A DNA stretch of 64,000 nt, from positions 135,529 through 199,528 of the forward strand of contig JBFNJI010000018.1 of NCBI GenBank assembly GCA_040793985.1. Direction: 5' to 3'. The translations under genes and the position numbers were made by a program. The stretch is from Thiodiazotropha sp040793985. GTDB lineage: Bacteria; Pseudomonadota; Gammaproteobacteria; Chromatiales; Chromatiaceae. Under the pieces are notes generated by a model. That model was not told the origin of the DNA. It saw nothing but the letters and a program-made list of their open reading frames with translations, and did no database searches. This document shows positions 18,727 to 26,212 of this stretch, piece after piece. The number at the start of each line of letters is the position of its first letter. The first letter of the stretch is position 1.

Positions 18727-19591
18727 GACGCACCGTGACACCATCTTCCTCGAGGAGGCCGAGATCATCTCTCACCAGGCATTTGCCGGCGAGCAGTTCA
18801 TCATGCGCCTGCTCGCTCCCCACTGTGCCGCGAAAGCGCTGCCGGGCAGCTTTGTGCATATCACATGCGATCCACAACTCCCGTTACGCAGACCTATCTC
18901 GATCATGCGCAGCTCGGTCAAATCCGGTTGGATCGATCTGCTCTACAAACGCGTGGGACGGGGCACCGGCCTGTTGTCGCAGCGCACACCCGGGGAGAAG
19001 ATCAGCCTTTTGGGGCCTATCGGAATTCCGTTCACACCCTCGCCAAAGCGCAGCAAACCCCTGCTGATCGGAGGTGGCGTCGGGATGCCTCCGATGGTAT
19101 TTCTGGCAGATGCCTTGCGCGGGCAGGAGGATAAGCAGCCCTTTGTCATTCTCGGTTCCGAGGTGCCCTTCCCATTCAAACCGACACCCTCGCAAATCAT
19201 CGTGCCCGGGCTGCCAGAAGGTGTGATAGCCAGCATGCCGTTGCTCGACGACTGGGGAGTCGGTTGCCGGCTTGCCAGCCAGCAGCTCTTTGCAGGCTGT
19301 TTCCAAGGCTATGTGACGGAGCTCGCCGAACACTGGATCAGGTCACTCAACCTCCAGGCGTTGGCGGAAGTGGAAATTTTCGCCTGTGGACCCCACCCCA
19401 TGTTGGAAGCGGTGGCGCAACTGGCCGCCGCCCACGATATCCCCTGCCAGGTCTCACTTGAGGAGTTCATGGCCTGCGGTGTGGGAGGTTGTGCCGGATG
19501 CGTAGTGGAGGTACAGACGCCTGAGGGTCCCGCGATGAAACGGGTCTGTGTAGACGGCCCGGTATTCGATGCGCAGACAGTGTTTGGCTAG
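18719..19591 (+). CDS. Dihydroorotate dehydrogenase electron-transfer subunit, PyrK-like
   Basis: The product is 290 residues from the ATG at 18719, which overlaps pyrC' by eight bases; an upstream ATG at 18698 would add seven residues. It is a ferredoxin-reductase-like protein. The FAD site is in LRRPISIM, a nucleotide-binding glycine loop in LLIGGGVGMPPMVFLADAL, and the C-terminal [2Fe-2S] site in EEFMACGVGGCAGCVVEV plus a last Cys in RVCVDGPV. PyrK passes electrons from dihydroorotate dehydrogenase B to NAD. No pyrD lies in the window, so the partner is unknown. The operon position supports a pyrimidine role. Confidence 0.82.
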   Translation: MNKTHRDTIFLEEAEIISHQAFAGEQFIMRLLAPHCAAKALPGSFVHITCDPQLPLRRPISIMRSSVKSGWIDLLYKRVGRGTGLLSQRTPGEKISLLGPIGIPFTPSPKRSKPLLIGGGVGMPPMVFLADALRGQEDKQPFVILGSEVPFPFKPTPSQIIVPGLPEGVIASMPLLDDWGVGCRLASQQLFAGCFQGYVTELAEHWIRSLNLQALAEVEIFACGPHPMLEAVAQLAAAHDIPCQVSLEEFMACGVGGCAGCVVEVQTPEGPAMKRVCVDGPVFDAQTVFG

Positions 19592-19663
19592 GTACCGTTT
19601 CTGACGGTCGCCGCCCGGCACCAATTGAAATAACGCAAAATCCTCACAGGAATGGCGGGGGAT

Positions 19664-20209
19664 TTAAAAGCGATGCAGAAAACCGAGACTGGCCGACTCC
19701 AGGGTATAGTCCACATCCCGGATGTCGCCGACGGCATGGCGCAGCCATTCCAGCGTCAGGGCGTTATGTTCATCGCCATAGAGTTCGATCCCCACACCAT
19801 ACCCGATCGCAGTCTCATCCACGCTGCTGAAACCTGGCACGTTACCGGAAAAATGTGTCAATCCCCCCAGTGCGTAGAGCCTGATTCTCTCTCCAATCAA
19901 CGGTAGGTTGCCCCTGGCATAGATACTCGCCAAGTACTCGATCTGGTAGCTGTCATCACCGATCGTATCTTCACCGAACAGACCGAAATGGCCTTCCACC
20001 GCCAGTATTTCGTTGAATTCTATACCGCCGCGGGCAAGCAGGCCGGCACTACGAAAATCGGCATTGGAGTCATCCTCCTTGTATTGCGGAGAAGAGACCA
20101 TTGCACCCAGGTAGCGATAGCCCTCAATACCCGCACCCCGGACAGACTCCTCTGAATGGGCAAGGCTAGACAACAACAGACAGCCGATAACAACAGATAG
20201 GTATTTCAT
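19664..20209 (-). CDS. Small outer-membrane beta-barrel protein
   Basis: The product is 181 residues. A clear signal peptide (MKYLSVVIGCLLLSSLAHSEE) precedes a chain of alternating amphipathic strands, such as AGLLARGGIEFN, LAVEGHFGLFG and YLASIYARGNL. It ends in LGFLHRF, with the C-terminal Phe typical of outer-membrane barrels. Its size suits an eight-stranded OmpA- or OmpW-like barrel. No ligand or enzymatic role can be inferred. It is convergent with the pyrimidine genes on one side and has about 150 bp before the next minus-strand gene, so it is probably transcribed alone. Confidence 0.75.
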   Translation of the reverse strand: MKYLSVVIGCLLLSSLAHSEESVRGAGIEGYRYLGAMVSSPQYKEDDSNADFRSAGLLARGGIEFNEILAVEGHFGLFGEDTIGDDSYQIEYLASIYARGNLPLIGERIRLYALGGLTHFSGNVPGFSSVDETAIGYGVGIELYGDEHNALTLEWLRHAVGDIRDVDYTLESASLGFLHRF

Positions 20210-20361
20210 TCACCCCACTCCCTTATTTTTTACCACAGCGACGGATGCTCCTGGGTCAAGTCTAAACATCACCCGGTAAAAACGCCAACCCAGGCATGAT
20301 TTCACTCTCTATCCCCAGCCGGCTCCGGTTTTCCTGCGTAAACCGCATGACCACGCCAAGA

Positions 20362-20916
20362 TCAACCGTGCCACCCTTTGCTCCGGGCCTTGTTGGTCCA
20401 TACCCACACATAGGCGATACCGCTTACCAGGGTGGTAAAACCGGTGGCCCAGGTAAGCAGAAAGAGCAGCTGGGAAGGAAGATTGAAGGGTCCGGCATCG
20501 GTGACCACCAGTAGCACCAGCACAATCTGGAGCAGGGTATTCAGCTTACTGATCAGGCTCGGATCCGCATCGAGTTCCTCGACACTGAAATTGTAGTAGA
20601 GCGCCCCCCCCATGATGGTCAGGTCGCGGAATATCACCAGGATCACCAGCCATACGGGAATCAGCCCCAATCCCCCGAGCACCAGGAAGGAGCTCATCAG
20701 CAGGGCCTTGTCGGCCAACGGATCGAGCAATCCACCCAAGTGGCTTTGCCATCCAAAACGTTTCGCGAGAAAGCCATCCAGCCCATCGGAGAAACCGGCT
20801 ACGGCAAACAGTATCAGAGCATATGAAAACTGATGCTCGAACAACAGCCACACGGTGGGAATGGTCAACAGGATACGCAGCACACTGATCAGATTTGGGA
20901 TATCACGAGGCTGCAT
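20362..20916 (-). CDS. CDP-alcohol phosphatidyltransferase (PgsA-like)
   Basis: The product is 184 residues, mostly membrane helices. The CDP-alcohol phosphotransferase signature is complete: FSDGLDGFLAKRFGWQSHLGG followed by LLDPLADK, giving the conserved D-G-x2-D-G ... G-x3-D-x3-D metal site. The family displaces CMP from CDP-diacylglycerol with an alcohol such as glycerol 3-phosphate in the inner membrane. It is shortish and could be a PgsA paralogue or another CDP-alcohol enzyme. The gene is 24 bp downstream of the DUF2066 gene on the same strand, an arrangement seen in other Gammaproteobacteria. Confidence 0.82.
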   Translation of the reverse strand: MQPRDIPNLISVLRILLTIPTVWLLFEHQFSYALILFAVAGFSDGLDGFLAKRFGWQSHLGGLLDPLADKALLMSSFLVLGGLGLIPVWLVILVIFRDLTIMGGALYYNFSVEELDADPSLISKLNTLLQIVLVLLVVTDAGPFNLPSQLLFLLTWATGFTTLVSGIAYVWVWTNKARSKGWHG

Positions 20917-20940
20917 CTGAACGCTTACTCCCTTATTTCG

Positions 20941-22059
20941 TTAGCGCAGGCGGTAGATCAGACTCTCACCGACCGTTGGTTCAAGCGGCTTGGTTGTGTC
21001 TGTCCCGGCATAGTCTTGCCACTCCGCTTTCTCGAGTACCGCACCCAGTTGAATACCACGCTCCAAGGCCTCCCTGCCACCATGGATACGTACTAGGAAA
21101 CTAACCTTTTCGCTGTCAGCGGAGATCAGATCCAGATTCTCGATGATCGCCAACGACTGCAGGTACTCCTTAACCAAAACATAGTCCTCAAGGCGCGAAA
21201 GTCCATGCACGCGAATCCTGATCTCGGCCGTGCCCTGGGTCACCTGTTGCGGCGCGAAACGCAACGCCAAGGCGTCTGCGGCCTGATTCAGCCCCTCGCC
21301 GGCAAGCTCAGCCTTGCTTGCTGCATTTGCCTGCCAGCGATTGACCTTATCGGGCAGGTAGAGCAACCACTCACCACGCCAGTTGTTCCCTCCCTGCCTG
21401 CTCATGCGGCCAACGAGGATGACATCTGGCTGATAACGTGCCGAGGCACGGCGGATATTCTCTTCAAACCCGCCCCAAAGGTCGCTTACCCGAATCCTGT
21501 TGCGATCCTCGATATCCATGATCGGCCAGAGAAAAGAGAGCCCCCTTGAATGCCCTACCTGGTTGAGATAACGCCTAAGCCGTGTTTCCCGCTCCAGGGA
21601 GAGCAGATCACGCCGGGCACCCTGCTCCTGGCCAAGCCAGACCAGGACCGAGGGGCGTGTGCCACCCCAGACTGGCACCCCACTCTCACGCAGCAGGCGG
21701 TTGACCGCACGTTGGTCGAAACGAACCCAAAGCAAGCGATCCGGCGCATCCGCTGCTGCCTCCTCGCCATCGCTCTCCAACGCCATGTAGCGATACTGCT
21801 GGACATAAGCGGCTGCCTTGTTGAGGATGCCGGAGATTCCCGACTGGTTTAACAATCCGCGATCCCCGCTTACCTTTACCATCACACTGGCAAAGGCCTT
21901 GCGAATCCCCTCCGCTCTGGCTTGCGCACTCTGGCCGACTACCGCTATTTTCGCTTCATAGAGATTTCCCACCCTTTCGGCTGATACCCAGGGTGCCGTA
22001 ATGAGGGCAAGCAAGAACAATAACAAACGGGAGGCCAGTTTCAGTCGGGTTTGCATCAT
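20941..22059 (-). CDS. DUF2066 family exported protein
   Basis: The product is 372 residues with an N-terminal signal peptide (LLLFLLALITAPWVSAE). The DUF2066 core is recognised from LYEAKIAVVGQSAQARAEGI followed by AFASVMVKVSGDRGLL and, later, WLGQEQGARRDLL and ILVGRMSRQGGNNWRGEW. The function of this family is not known to me. It is divergently transcribed from purM, a layout also found in Pseudomonas. The ATG at 22059 is followed by a second ATG; either could initiate. Confidence 0.82.
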   Translation of the reverse strand: MMQTRLKLASRLLLFLLALITAPWVSAERVGNLYEAKIAVVGQSAQARAEGIRKAFASVMVKVSGDRGLLNQSGISGILNKAAAYVQQYRYMALESDGEEAAADAPDRLLWVRFDQRAVNRLLRESGVPVWGGTRPSVLVWLGQEQGARRDLLSLERETRLRRYLNQVGHSRGLSFLWPIMDIEDRNRIRVSDLWGGFEENIRRASARYQPDVILVGRMSRQGGNNWRGEWLLYLPDKVNRWQANAASKAELAGEGLNQAADALALRFAPQQVTQGTAEIRIRVHGLSRLEDYVLVKEYLQSLAIIENLDLISADSEKVSFLVRIHGGREALERGIQLGAVLEKAEWQDYAGTDTTKPLEPTVGESLIYRLR

Positions 22060-22158
22060 ATCTCGTCACACATCGTTGGCGTTTGCAGATAATCTATATA
22101 TCGCATGTGAGGAAAAGGTCTGTTTCTGAGTATCGAACAATTCGAAATCTTAACTCGC

Positions 22159-22183
22159 CAGCTGAAAAGATGAAAATCAGCTG
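22159..22183. repeat. Inverted repeat in the purM / DUF2066 divergent promoter region
   Basis: CAGCTGA and TCAGCTG form perfect 7-bp arms around an 11-bp A-rich centre, midway between the divergent starts at 22059 and 22242-22296. The spacing of about 1.7 helical turns between arm centres is typical of a dimeric repressor site. It does not match the E. coli PurR operator well. The role is inferred only from symmetry and position. Confidence 0.35.
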
Positions 22184-22265
22184 TACCACAACTCTCACTG
22201 AGTCGCACTACTTCTGTTAGAATTCCGCTCTGAATCTACCCTTGTCTGAACCGGAGTATCGTCCC

Positions 22266-23336
22266 GTGGAGCATGAATCCAAGCCCAGCAGCCCTGTGTC
22301 ACTCAGCTACCGGGATGCCGGTGTGGACATCGACGCAGGCAATGCGCTGGTCGAGCGCATCAAACCCATCGTAAAACAGACCTTCCGCTCGGGAGTGCTC
22401 GCTGGCCTCGGCGGCTTTGGCGCCCTCTTCGAACTTCCCCTGGACCGCTACCGTGAGCCGGTTCTCGTCTCCGGAACAGACGGCGTTGGGACAAAACTGA
22501 AATTGGCACTGGAACTCAAGCAGCACGATTCTATCGGTATTGACCTGGTGGCAATGTGTGTAAACGACATCGTGGTCGCGGGCGCAGAGCCCCTCTTTTT
22601 CCTCGACTACTACGCCACCGGGAGACTCGATGTCGATATAGCCACCGATGTGGTACGCGGCATCGCAGCGGGCTGCGAACAGGCCGGTGCTGCCCTCACC
22701 GGGGGCGAGACGGCGGAGATGCCGGGCATGTATGCGGAAGGCGAGTACGATCTGGCGGGCTTCTGCGTCGGCATCGCGGAGAAGAGCAAGCTTATCCTTC
22801 CAGAGCGGGTCCGGGAGGGCGACGCACTGATCGGCATGGCCTCATCGGGACCCCATTCAAACGGCTATTCGCTGGTGCGCAAGATCATCCAGGTAGGCGC
22901 AGCCGACCTTCACCAGCCCTTCCAGGAGACCACCCTGGGTGAAGCCCTCCTTGCGCCGACCCGGATCTATGTCAAACCCATCCTGGCGCTGATGGAGGCG
23001 GTGGAGATTCATGCCTTGGCCCACATAACCGGGGGCGGCCTGCCTGAAAATCTACCCCGGGTGCTACCCCAGGGTTGCAAGGCGATTGTAGACAGCGACA
23101 GTTGGCGCCTCCCCCCCCTGTTCAGCTGGCTGCAGACCCAGGGCAATCTTGCCAACAGTGAAATGTTACGCACCTTCAACAGCGGTGTCGGCATGGTCGC
23201 CTGCGTGGCGAAGAAAGATGCGGTGAGAACCATCAAGCTGCTTAATGAGAGCGGCGAAACAGCCTGGCTTCTCGGAGAGATCGCATCCTCCAACGGAGCC
23301 GAGCCCGGTGTGGAAATTACCGGGTCACTCGCATGA
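22266..23336 (+). CDS. purM: Phosphoribosylformylglycinamidine cyclo-ligase
   Basis: The product is 356 residues from the GTG at 22266, which has a GGAG ten bases upstream. A TTG at 22242 and a GTG at 22296 (nearest the family start SLSYRDAGVDIDAG) are alternatives. Conserved PurM segments are present: FGALFELP, LVSGTDGVGTKLKLAL, DLVAMCVNDIVVAGAEPLFF, LTGGETAEMPGMY, SSGPHSNGYSLVRKI, HITGGGLPENLPRVLP and FNSGVGM. The enzyme closes the imidazole ring to make AIR in purine synthesis. It overlaps purN by four bases. The DUF2066 gene is divergent. Confidence 0.95.
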   Translation: MEHESKPSSPVSLSYRDAGVDIDAGNALVERIKPIVKQTFRSGVLAGLGGFGALFELPLDRYREPVLVSGTDGVGTKLKLALELKQHDSIGIDLVAMCVNDIVVAGAEPLFFLDYYATGRLDVDIATDVVRGIAAGCEQAGAALTGGETAEMPGMYAEGEYDLAGFCVGIAEKSKLILPERVREGDALIGMASSGPHSNGYSLVRKIIQVGAADLHQPFQETTLGEALLAPTRIYVKPILALMEAVEIHALAHITGGGLPENLPRVLPQGCKAIVDSDSWRLPPLFSWLQTQGNLANSEMLRTFNSGVGMVACVAKKDAVRTIKLLNESGETAWLLGEIASSNGAEPGVEITGSLA

Positions 23337-24001
23337 ACGCCACAAGCCCCCTCCCTGTGGTGGTACTGATATCAGGCAGTGGCACCAATCTGCAGGCGAT
23401 AATCGATGGGGCCAAGAATCATCTTCCTATCGAGATCCGCGCCGTGATCAGCAACCGCCCGAAGGTCCACGGGCTGCAACGGGCTGAGCAGGCCGGCATC
23501 GAAACGGCGGTGCTCGATCATAAGGCGTTCCCAGACCGTGACAGCTACGATCAGGCGCTGATGGATCTTATCGACACCTATGATCCCGGTCTGATCGCGC
23601 TGGCCGGATTCATGCGCATACTCACCCCTGCGCTGGTGCGCCACTATGCGGGACGCATGTTAAACATACATCCCTCGCTGTTACCTAAATATACCGGACT
23701 CCACACCCATCAACGGGTGCTGGACGCAGGGGACAGCCTGCATGGCGCCACTATCCATTTCGTTACCGAGGAGCTGGACGGCGGACCCTCGGTCGTACAG
23801 GCGCAGGTCCCCGTGCTGGCTGAGGACGACGCCGACACCCTCGCCGCCAGGGTGCTGCAGAAAGAGCATAAGATCTATCCCCTGGCGATCCGCTGGTTCG
23901 CGGAAAACCGATTGCAGCTGGATGCGAATGGAGATGTCAATTTGGATCACAGAAAGCTTGAACAACCGGTAGTCTTCGCCCCCCAGGATCCAATCGGATA
24001 G
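23333..24001 (+). CDS. purN: Phosphoribosylglycinamide formyltransferase
   Basis: The product is 222 residues. It begins with PVVVLISGSGTNLQAIID, and the catalytic region reads LAGFMRILTPALV, MLNIHPSLLPKYTGLHTHQRVLDAG, GATIHFVTEELDGG, which supplies the Asn-His-Asp triad of formyltransferases. It transfers formyl from 10-formyl-tetrahydrofolate to GAR in purine synthesis. The start overlaps the purM stop by four bases. A DUF3108 gene follows eight bases later, so the three are likely one transcript. Confidence 0.95.
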   Translation: MNATSPLPVVVLISGSGTNLQAIIDGAKNHLPIEIRAVISNRPKVHGLQRAEQAGIETAVLDHKAFPDRDSYDQALMDLIDTYDPGLIALAGFMRILTPALVRHYAGRMLNIHPSLLPKYTGLHTHQRVLDAGDSLHGATIHFVTEELDGGPSVVQAQVPVLAEDDADTLAARVLQKEHKIYPLAIRWFAENRLQLDANGDVNLDHRKLEQPVVFAPQDPIG

Positions 24002-24009
24002 CACACGCT

Positions 24010-24747
24010 ATGGCTTGGCTCAGATACCTCATGGGCTGGCAGATCGGATTGGTGGCCCTTGCATGCTTCACCGCGGCGCAGGCCGAAACCCTGATACAGC
24101 TGAAGCCCTTTTCTGCCAGCTTCAGCGTCAAGCGCAATGTACTGCCCCTGGGTGAGCTCAGACTCGAGCTCGATCTGAATGAAGAGGGCGACTATGTCTA
24201 TCATGCCCATACCCAGCCCGGCATGCTGGCAGGCTGGTTCAGCGCGGATGAGGTCATAGAGGAGAGCCGCGGAAAGCTGCAGCAGGGGAGTATCCGGCCG
24301 GCCCACTATTCGTACCGGGATCAGGACGACGAAACGGAATCTTCGATCCTGGAGTTTGACTGGAAGGCGCACGAGGTACACACCACGAGTGGCGGTATAA
24401 GATGGTCGCAACCGATTGCCCAGGAGACCCAGGACAGGCTCAGCCAGCAACTGTTGGTCCGCCTGCATCTGGCCCAGGGCAGGAGGCAAATGACCTACCA
24501 GGTGGCGGATGGGGGGAAGATCAAGCAGTACCACTTCCGTGTTGAAGGAGAGGATCAGATCAATACCCCCTATGGCGAGATGCATTGCCTGCGTGTCAAA
24601 CGCAACAAGGGGACGCGGGAACCGGACTACACCATCTGGTTCGCCCCTCGACTCGACTATCTGCCGGTTCGCATCGAACGCGAACAGGCCGGGCGCCTCT
24701 ACCGCATGACGCTGGACGAAATCACCCTGAATGGAGCGGCGAGGTAG
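24010..24747 (+). CDS. DUF3108 family exported protein
   Basis: The product is 245 residues with a signal peptide ending near AAQAET (residue 25). The mature protein contains KPFSASFSVKRNVLPLGELRLEL, YVYHAHTQPGMLAGWFSADEV and YTIWFAPRLDYLPVRIEREQ, recognisable as the DUF3108 family. The family is periplasmic and predicted to be beta-rich, with no established activity. The gene follows purN by eight bases, an association also seen in Pseudomonas, but no purine role is implied by its sequence. Confidence 0.83.
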   Translation: MAWLRYLMGWQIGLVALACFTAAQAETLIQLKPFSASFSVKRNVLPLGELRLELDLNEEGDYVYHAHTQPGMLAGWFSADEVIEESRGKLQQGSIRPAHYSYRDQDDETESSILEFDWKAHEVHTTSGGIRWSQPIAQETQDRLSQQLLVRLHLAQGRRQMTYQVADGGKIKQYHFRVEGEDQINTPYGEMHCLRVKRNKGTREPDYTIWFAPRLDYLPVRIEREQAGRLYRMTLDEITLNGAAR

Positions 24748-24779
24748 GCCGCCGCCCGCATCAGACAAGGAGGTCTGAG

Positions 24780-25454
24780 ATGCCGATTACGGACTGGCCC
24801 ATGGATGAACGGCCGAGGGAGAAGCTGCTGCAACGGGGACCGGGATCGCTCTCCGATGCGGAACTGCTGGCCATCTTTCTGCGCACCGGGGTAAGCGGGC
24901 AGACCGCGGTGGACCTGGCACGCGGCCTGCTGCGCGACTTCGGTAGCCTGCGCCATCTGCTTGCCGCCGATCAGCAGCGATTCTGCCGGGGAAGGGGCCT
25001 TGGGGTGGCGAAATATACCCAGCTGCAGGCTGTGCTGGAAATGTCACGACGCTATCTGGGTGAACAGCTCACCGCAACCGGCAGCCTGACAAGTCCAGAA
25101 CAGACCCAGGACTACCTGCAAGTCAGGCTGCGCCACTACCCCTACGAGGTCTTCTCCTGTCTCTTTCTCGACAACCGCCATCGCGTCATAGGCTACGAAG
25201 AGCTTTTCCGCGGCACCATCGACGGCGCCAGCATCCATCCCAGGGAGGTCGTAAAGCGGGCCCTCGAACGCAATGCCGCCGCCCTCATTTTCGCCCACAA
25301 CCATCCCTCCGGGGTCGCCGAACCGAGCCGTGCCGATCGCCAGATCACCCAGCGTCTCAGGGATGCCCTGGCTCTGGTGGAGATCCGCGTGCTGGACCAT
25401 ATCGTGATCGGCGAGGGAGACGCGGTTTCCCTGGCGCAGCGGGGGATGATCTAA
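24780..25454 (+). CDS. radC: RadC/YsxA family JAMM-domain protein
   Basis: The product is 224 residues from the ATG at 24780, preceded by an excellent AAGGAGG. A frame extending back to 24585 would overlap the DUF3108 gene and was not used. The N-terminal helix-hairpin-helix-like part holds ERPREKLLQRGPGSLSDAELLAIFLRTG. The C-terminal JAMM/MPN+ metallo-isopeptidase-like site is ALIFAHNHPSGVAEPSRAD (His-x-His ... Asp) with the upstream Glu in YEELFRG. Despite the name, a DNA-repair role is not proven for this family. Confidence 0.92.
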   Translation: MPITDWPMDERPREKLLQRGPGSLSDAELLAIFLRTGVSGQTAVDLARGLLRDFGSLRHLLAADQQRFCRGRGLGVAKYTQLQAVLEMSRRYLGEQLTATGSLTSPEQTQDYLQVRLRHYPYEVFSCLFLDNRHRVIGYEELFRGTIDGASIHPREVVKRALERNAAALIFAHNHPSGVAEPSRADRQITQRLRDALALVEIRVLDHIVIGEGDAVSLAQRGMI

Positions 25455-25472
25455 ATGTGGATTTTTAAAGCT

Positions 25473-25496
25473 GCTTTGGGGGACAGCCCCCCAAGC
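25473..25496. terminator. Hairpin downstream of radC
   Basis: GCTTTGGGGG and CCCCCCAAGC form a GC-rich hairpin with a four-base ACAG loop about 20 bp after the radC stop. There is no T-run on the plus side, so it may be a weak or Rho-assisted terminator or an mRNA-stabilising hairpin. Confidence 0.45.
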
Positions 25497-25596
25497 TAGG
25501 GATTCACCCAAGCAATTAACAAATAGGGCAATGGCGGAGACACCTCAGGCGCCGGATTGGATACTCAGGAGCGAGGCCTTACCCCCCAATCACCAC

Positions 25597-25625
25597 TTGC
25601 CTATCACCCCCTACTCTGCTATAAA
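25597..25625 (+). promoter_or_regulatory. Sigma-70 promoter of rpmB-rpmG
   Basis: A -35 TTGCCT (25597-25602) and a -10 TATAAA (25620-25625) are separated by 17 bp. Transcription would begin near 25632, giving a leader of about 60 bases before rpmB. This is the best-looking housekeeping promoter in the window and matches the strong expression expected for ribosomal proteins. Confidence 0.6.
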
Positions 25626-25693
25626 TACGCGCCTTTCGCCCAGGGGATAAATGAAGCCCCCCACCCAGGGATAACTATTTCGAGGTTTTGACC

Positions 25694-25930
25694 ATGTCAA
25701 AAGTCTGCCAGGTAACCGGCAAGCGCCCGGTCACGGGAAACAATGTCTCCCATGCGCATAACAAGACCAAACGCCGTTTTCTCCCCAATCTGCATACCCA
25801 CAGATTCTGGGTGGAGAGTGAAAAACGCTGGGTGCGTCTTCGTCTATCCTCCAAGGGTATGCGTGTCATCGATAAGAAGGGCATAGATTCGGTATTGGCC
25901 GAGATGCGCGCCCGCGGCGAAAAAGTCTAA
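25694..25930 (+). CDS. rpmB: 50S ribosomal protein L28
   Basis: The product is 78 residues and begins MSKVCQVTGKRPVTGNNVSH, the standard L28 N-terminus. The C-terminal half has RLRLSSKGMRVIDKKGID. The protein is basic and matches the usual bacterial length. The ATG at 25694 gives the standard N-terminus; a TTG two codons upstream would add residues not found in the family. It is followed 17 bp later by rpmG, the conserved pair. Confidence 0.97.
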   Translation: MSKVCQVTGKRPVTGNNVSHAHNKTKRRFLPNLHTHRFWVESEKRWVRLRLSSKGMRVIDKKGIDSVLAEMRARGEKV

Positions 25931-25947
25931 ACGAGGAGCACAGCATC

Positions 25948-26103
25948 ATGCGCGATAAGATCAAGCTCGTCTCCAGTGCCGGCACTGGACACTTCTACAC
26001 CACGACCAAGAACAAGCGTAATCAGCCTGGGAAGATGGAGATCAAGAAATTCGACCCGAAGGTGCGCAAACACGTCATGTACAAGGAGTCGAAGATCAAA
26101 TAG
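25948..26103 (+). CDS. rpmG: 50S ribosomal protein L33
   Basis: The product is 51 residues: it starts MRDKIKLVSSAGTGHFYTTT and continues with KNKRNQPGKMEIKKFDPKVRK, a standard L33. This is the cysteine-free form, lacking the CxxC pairs of zinc-binding L33, so it should work independently of zinc. A ribosome site GAGGAG lies just upstream. A terminator follows 25 bp after the stop. Confidence 0.96.
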   Translation: MRDKIKLVSSAGTGHFYTTTKNKRNQPGKMEIKKFDPKVRKHVMYKESKIK

Positions 26104-26126
26104 ATCGACGCAGCTCCCTGGGAAAG

Positions 26127-26150
26127 ACCCGCCACCAGGCGGGTTTTTTT
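26127..26150 (+). terminator. Rho-independent terminator of rpmB-rpmG
   Basis: CCCGCC and GGCGGG form a 6-bp GC stem with an ACCA loop, followed by seven T residues. This is a textbook intrinsic terminator placed right after rpmG and before the convergent hydantoinase gene. Confidence 0.88.
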
Positions 26151-26212
26151 ATGCCATCGGAATAGCTCATCCAAGCCTGTTCGGTATCTTCATGAGACGC
26201 ACTCAATCCGGG

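Noticed and set aside
24585..24779. N-terminal extension of radC
   Set aside because: It overlaps the DUF3108 gene by more than 150 bp, and a perfect ribosome site precedes the ATG at 24780.
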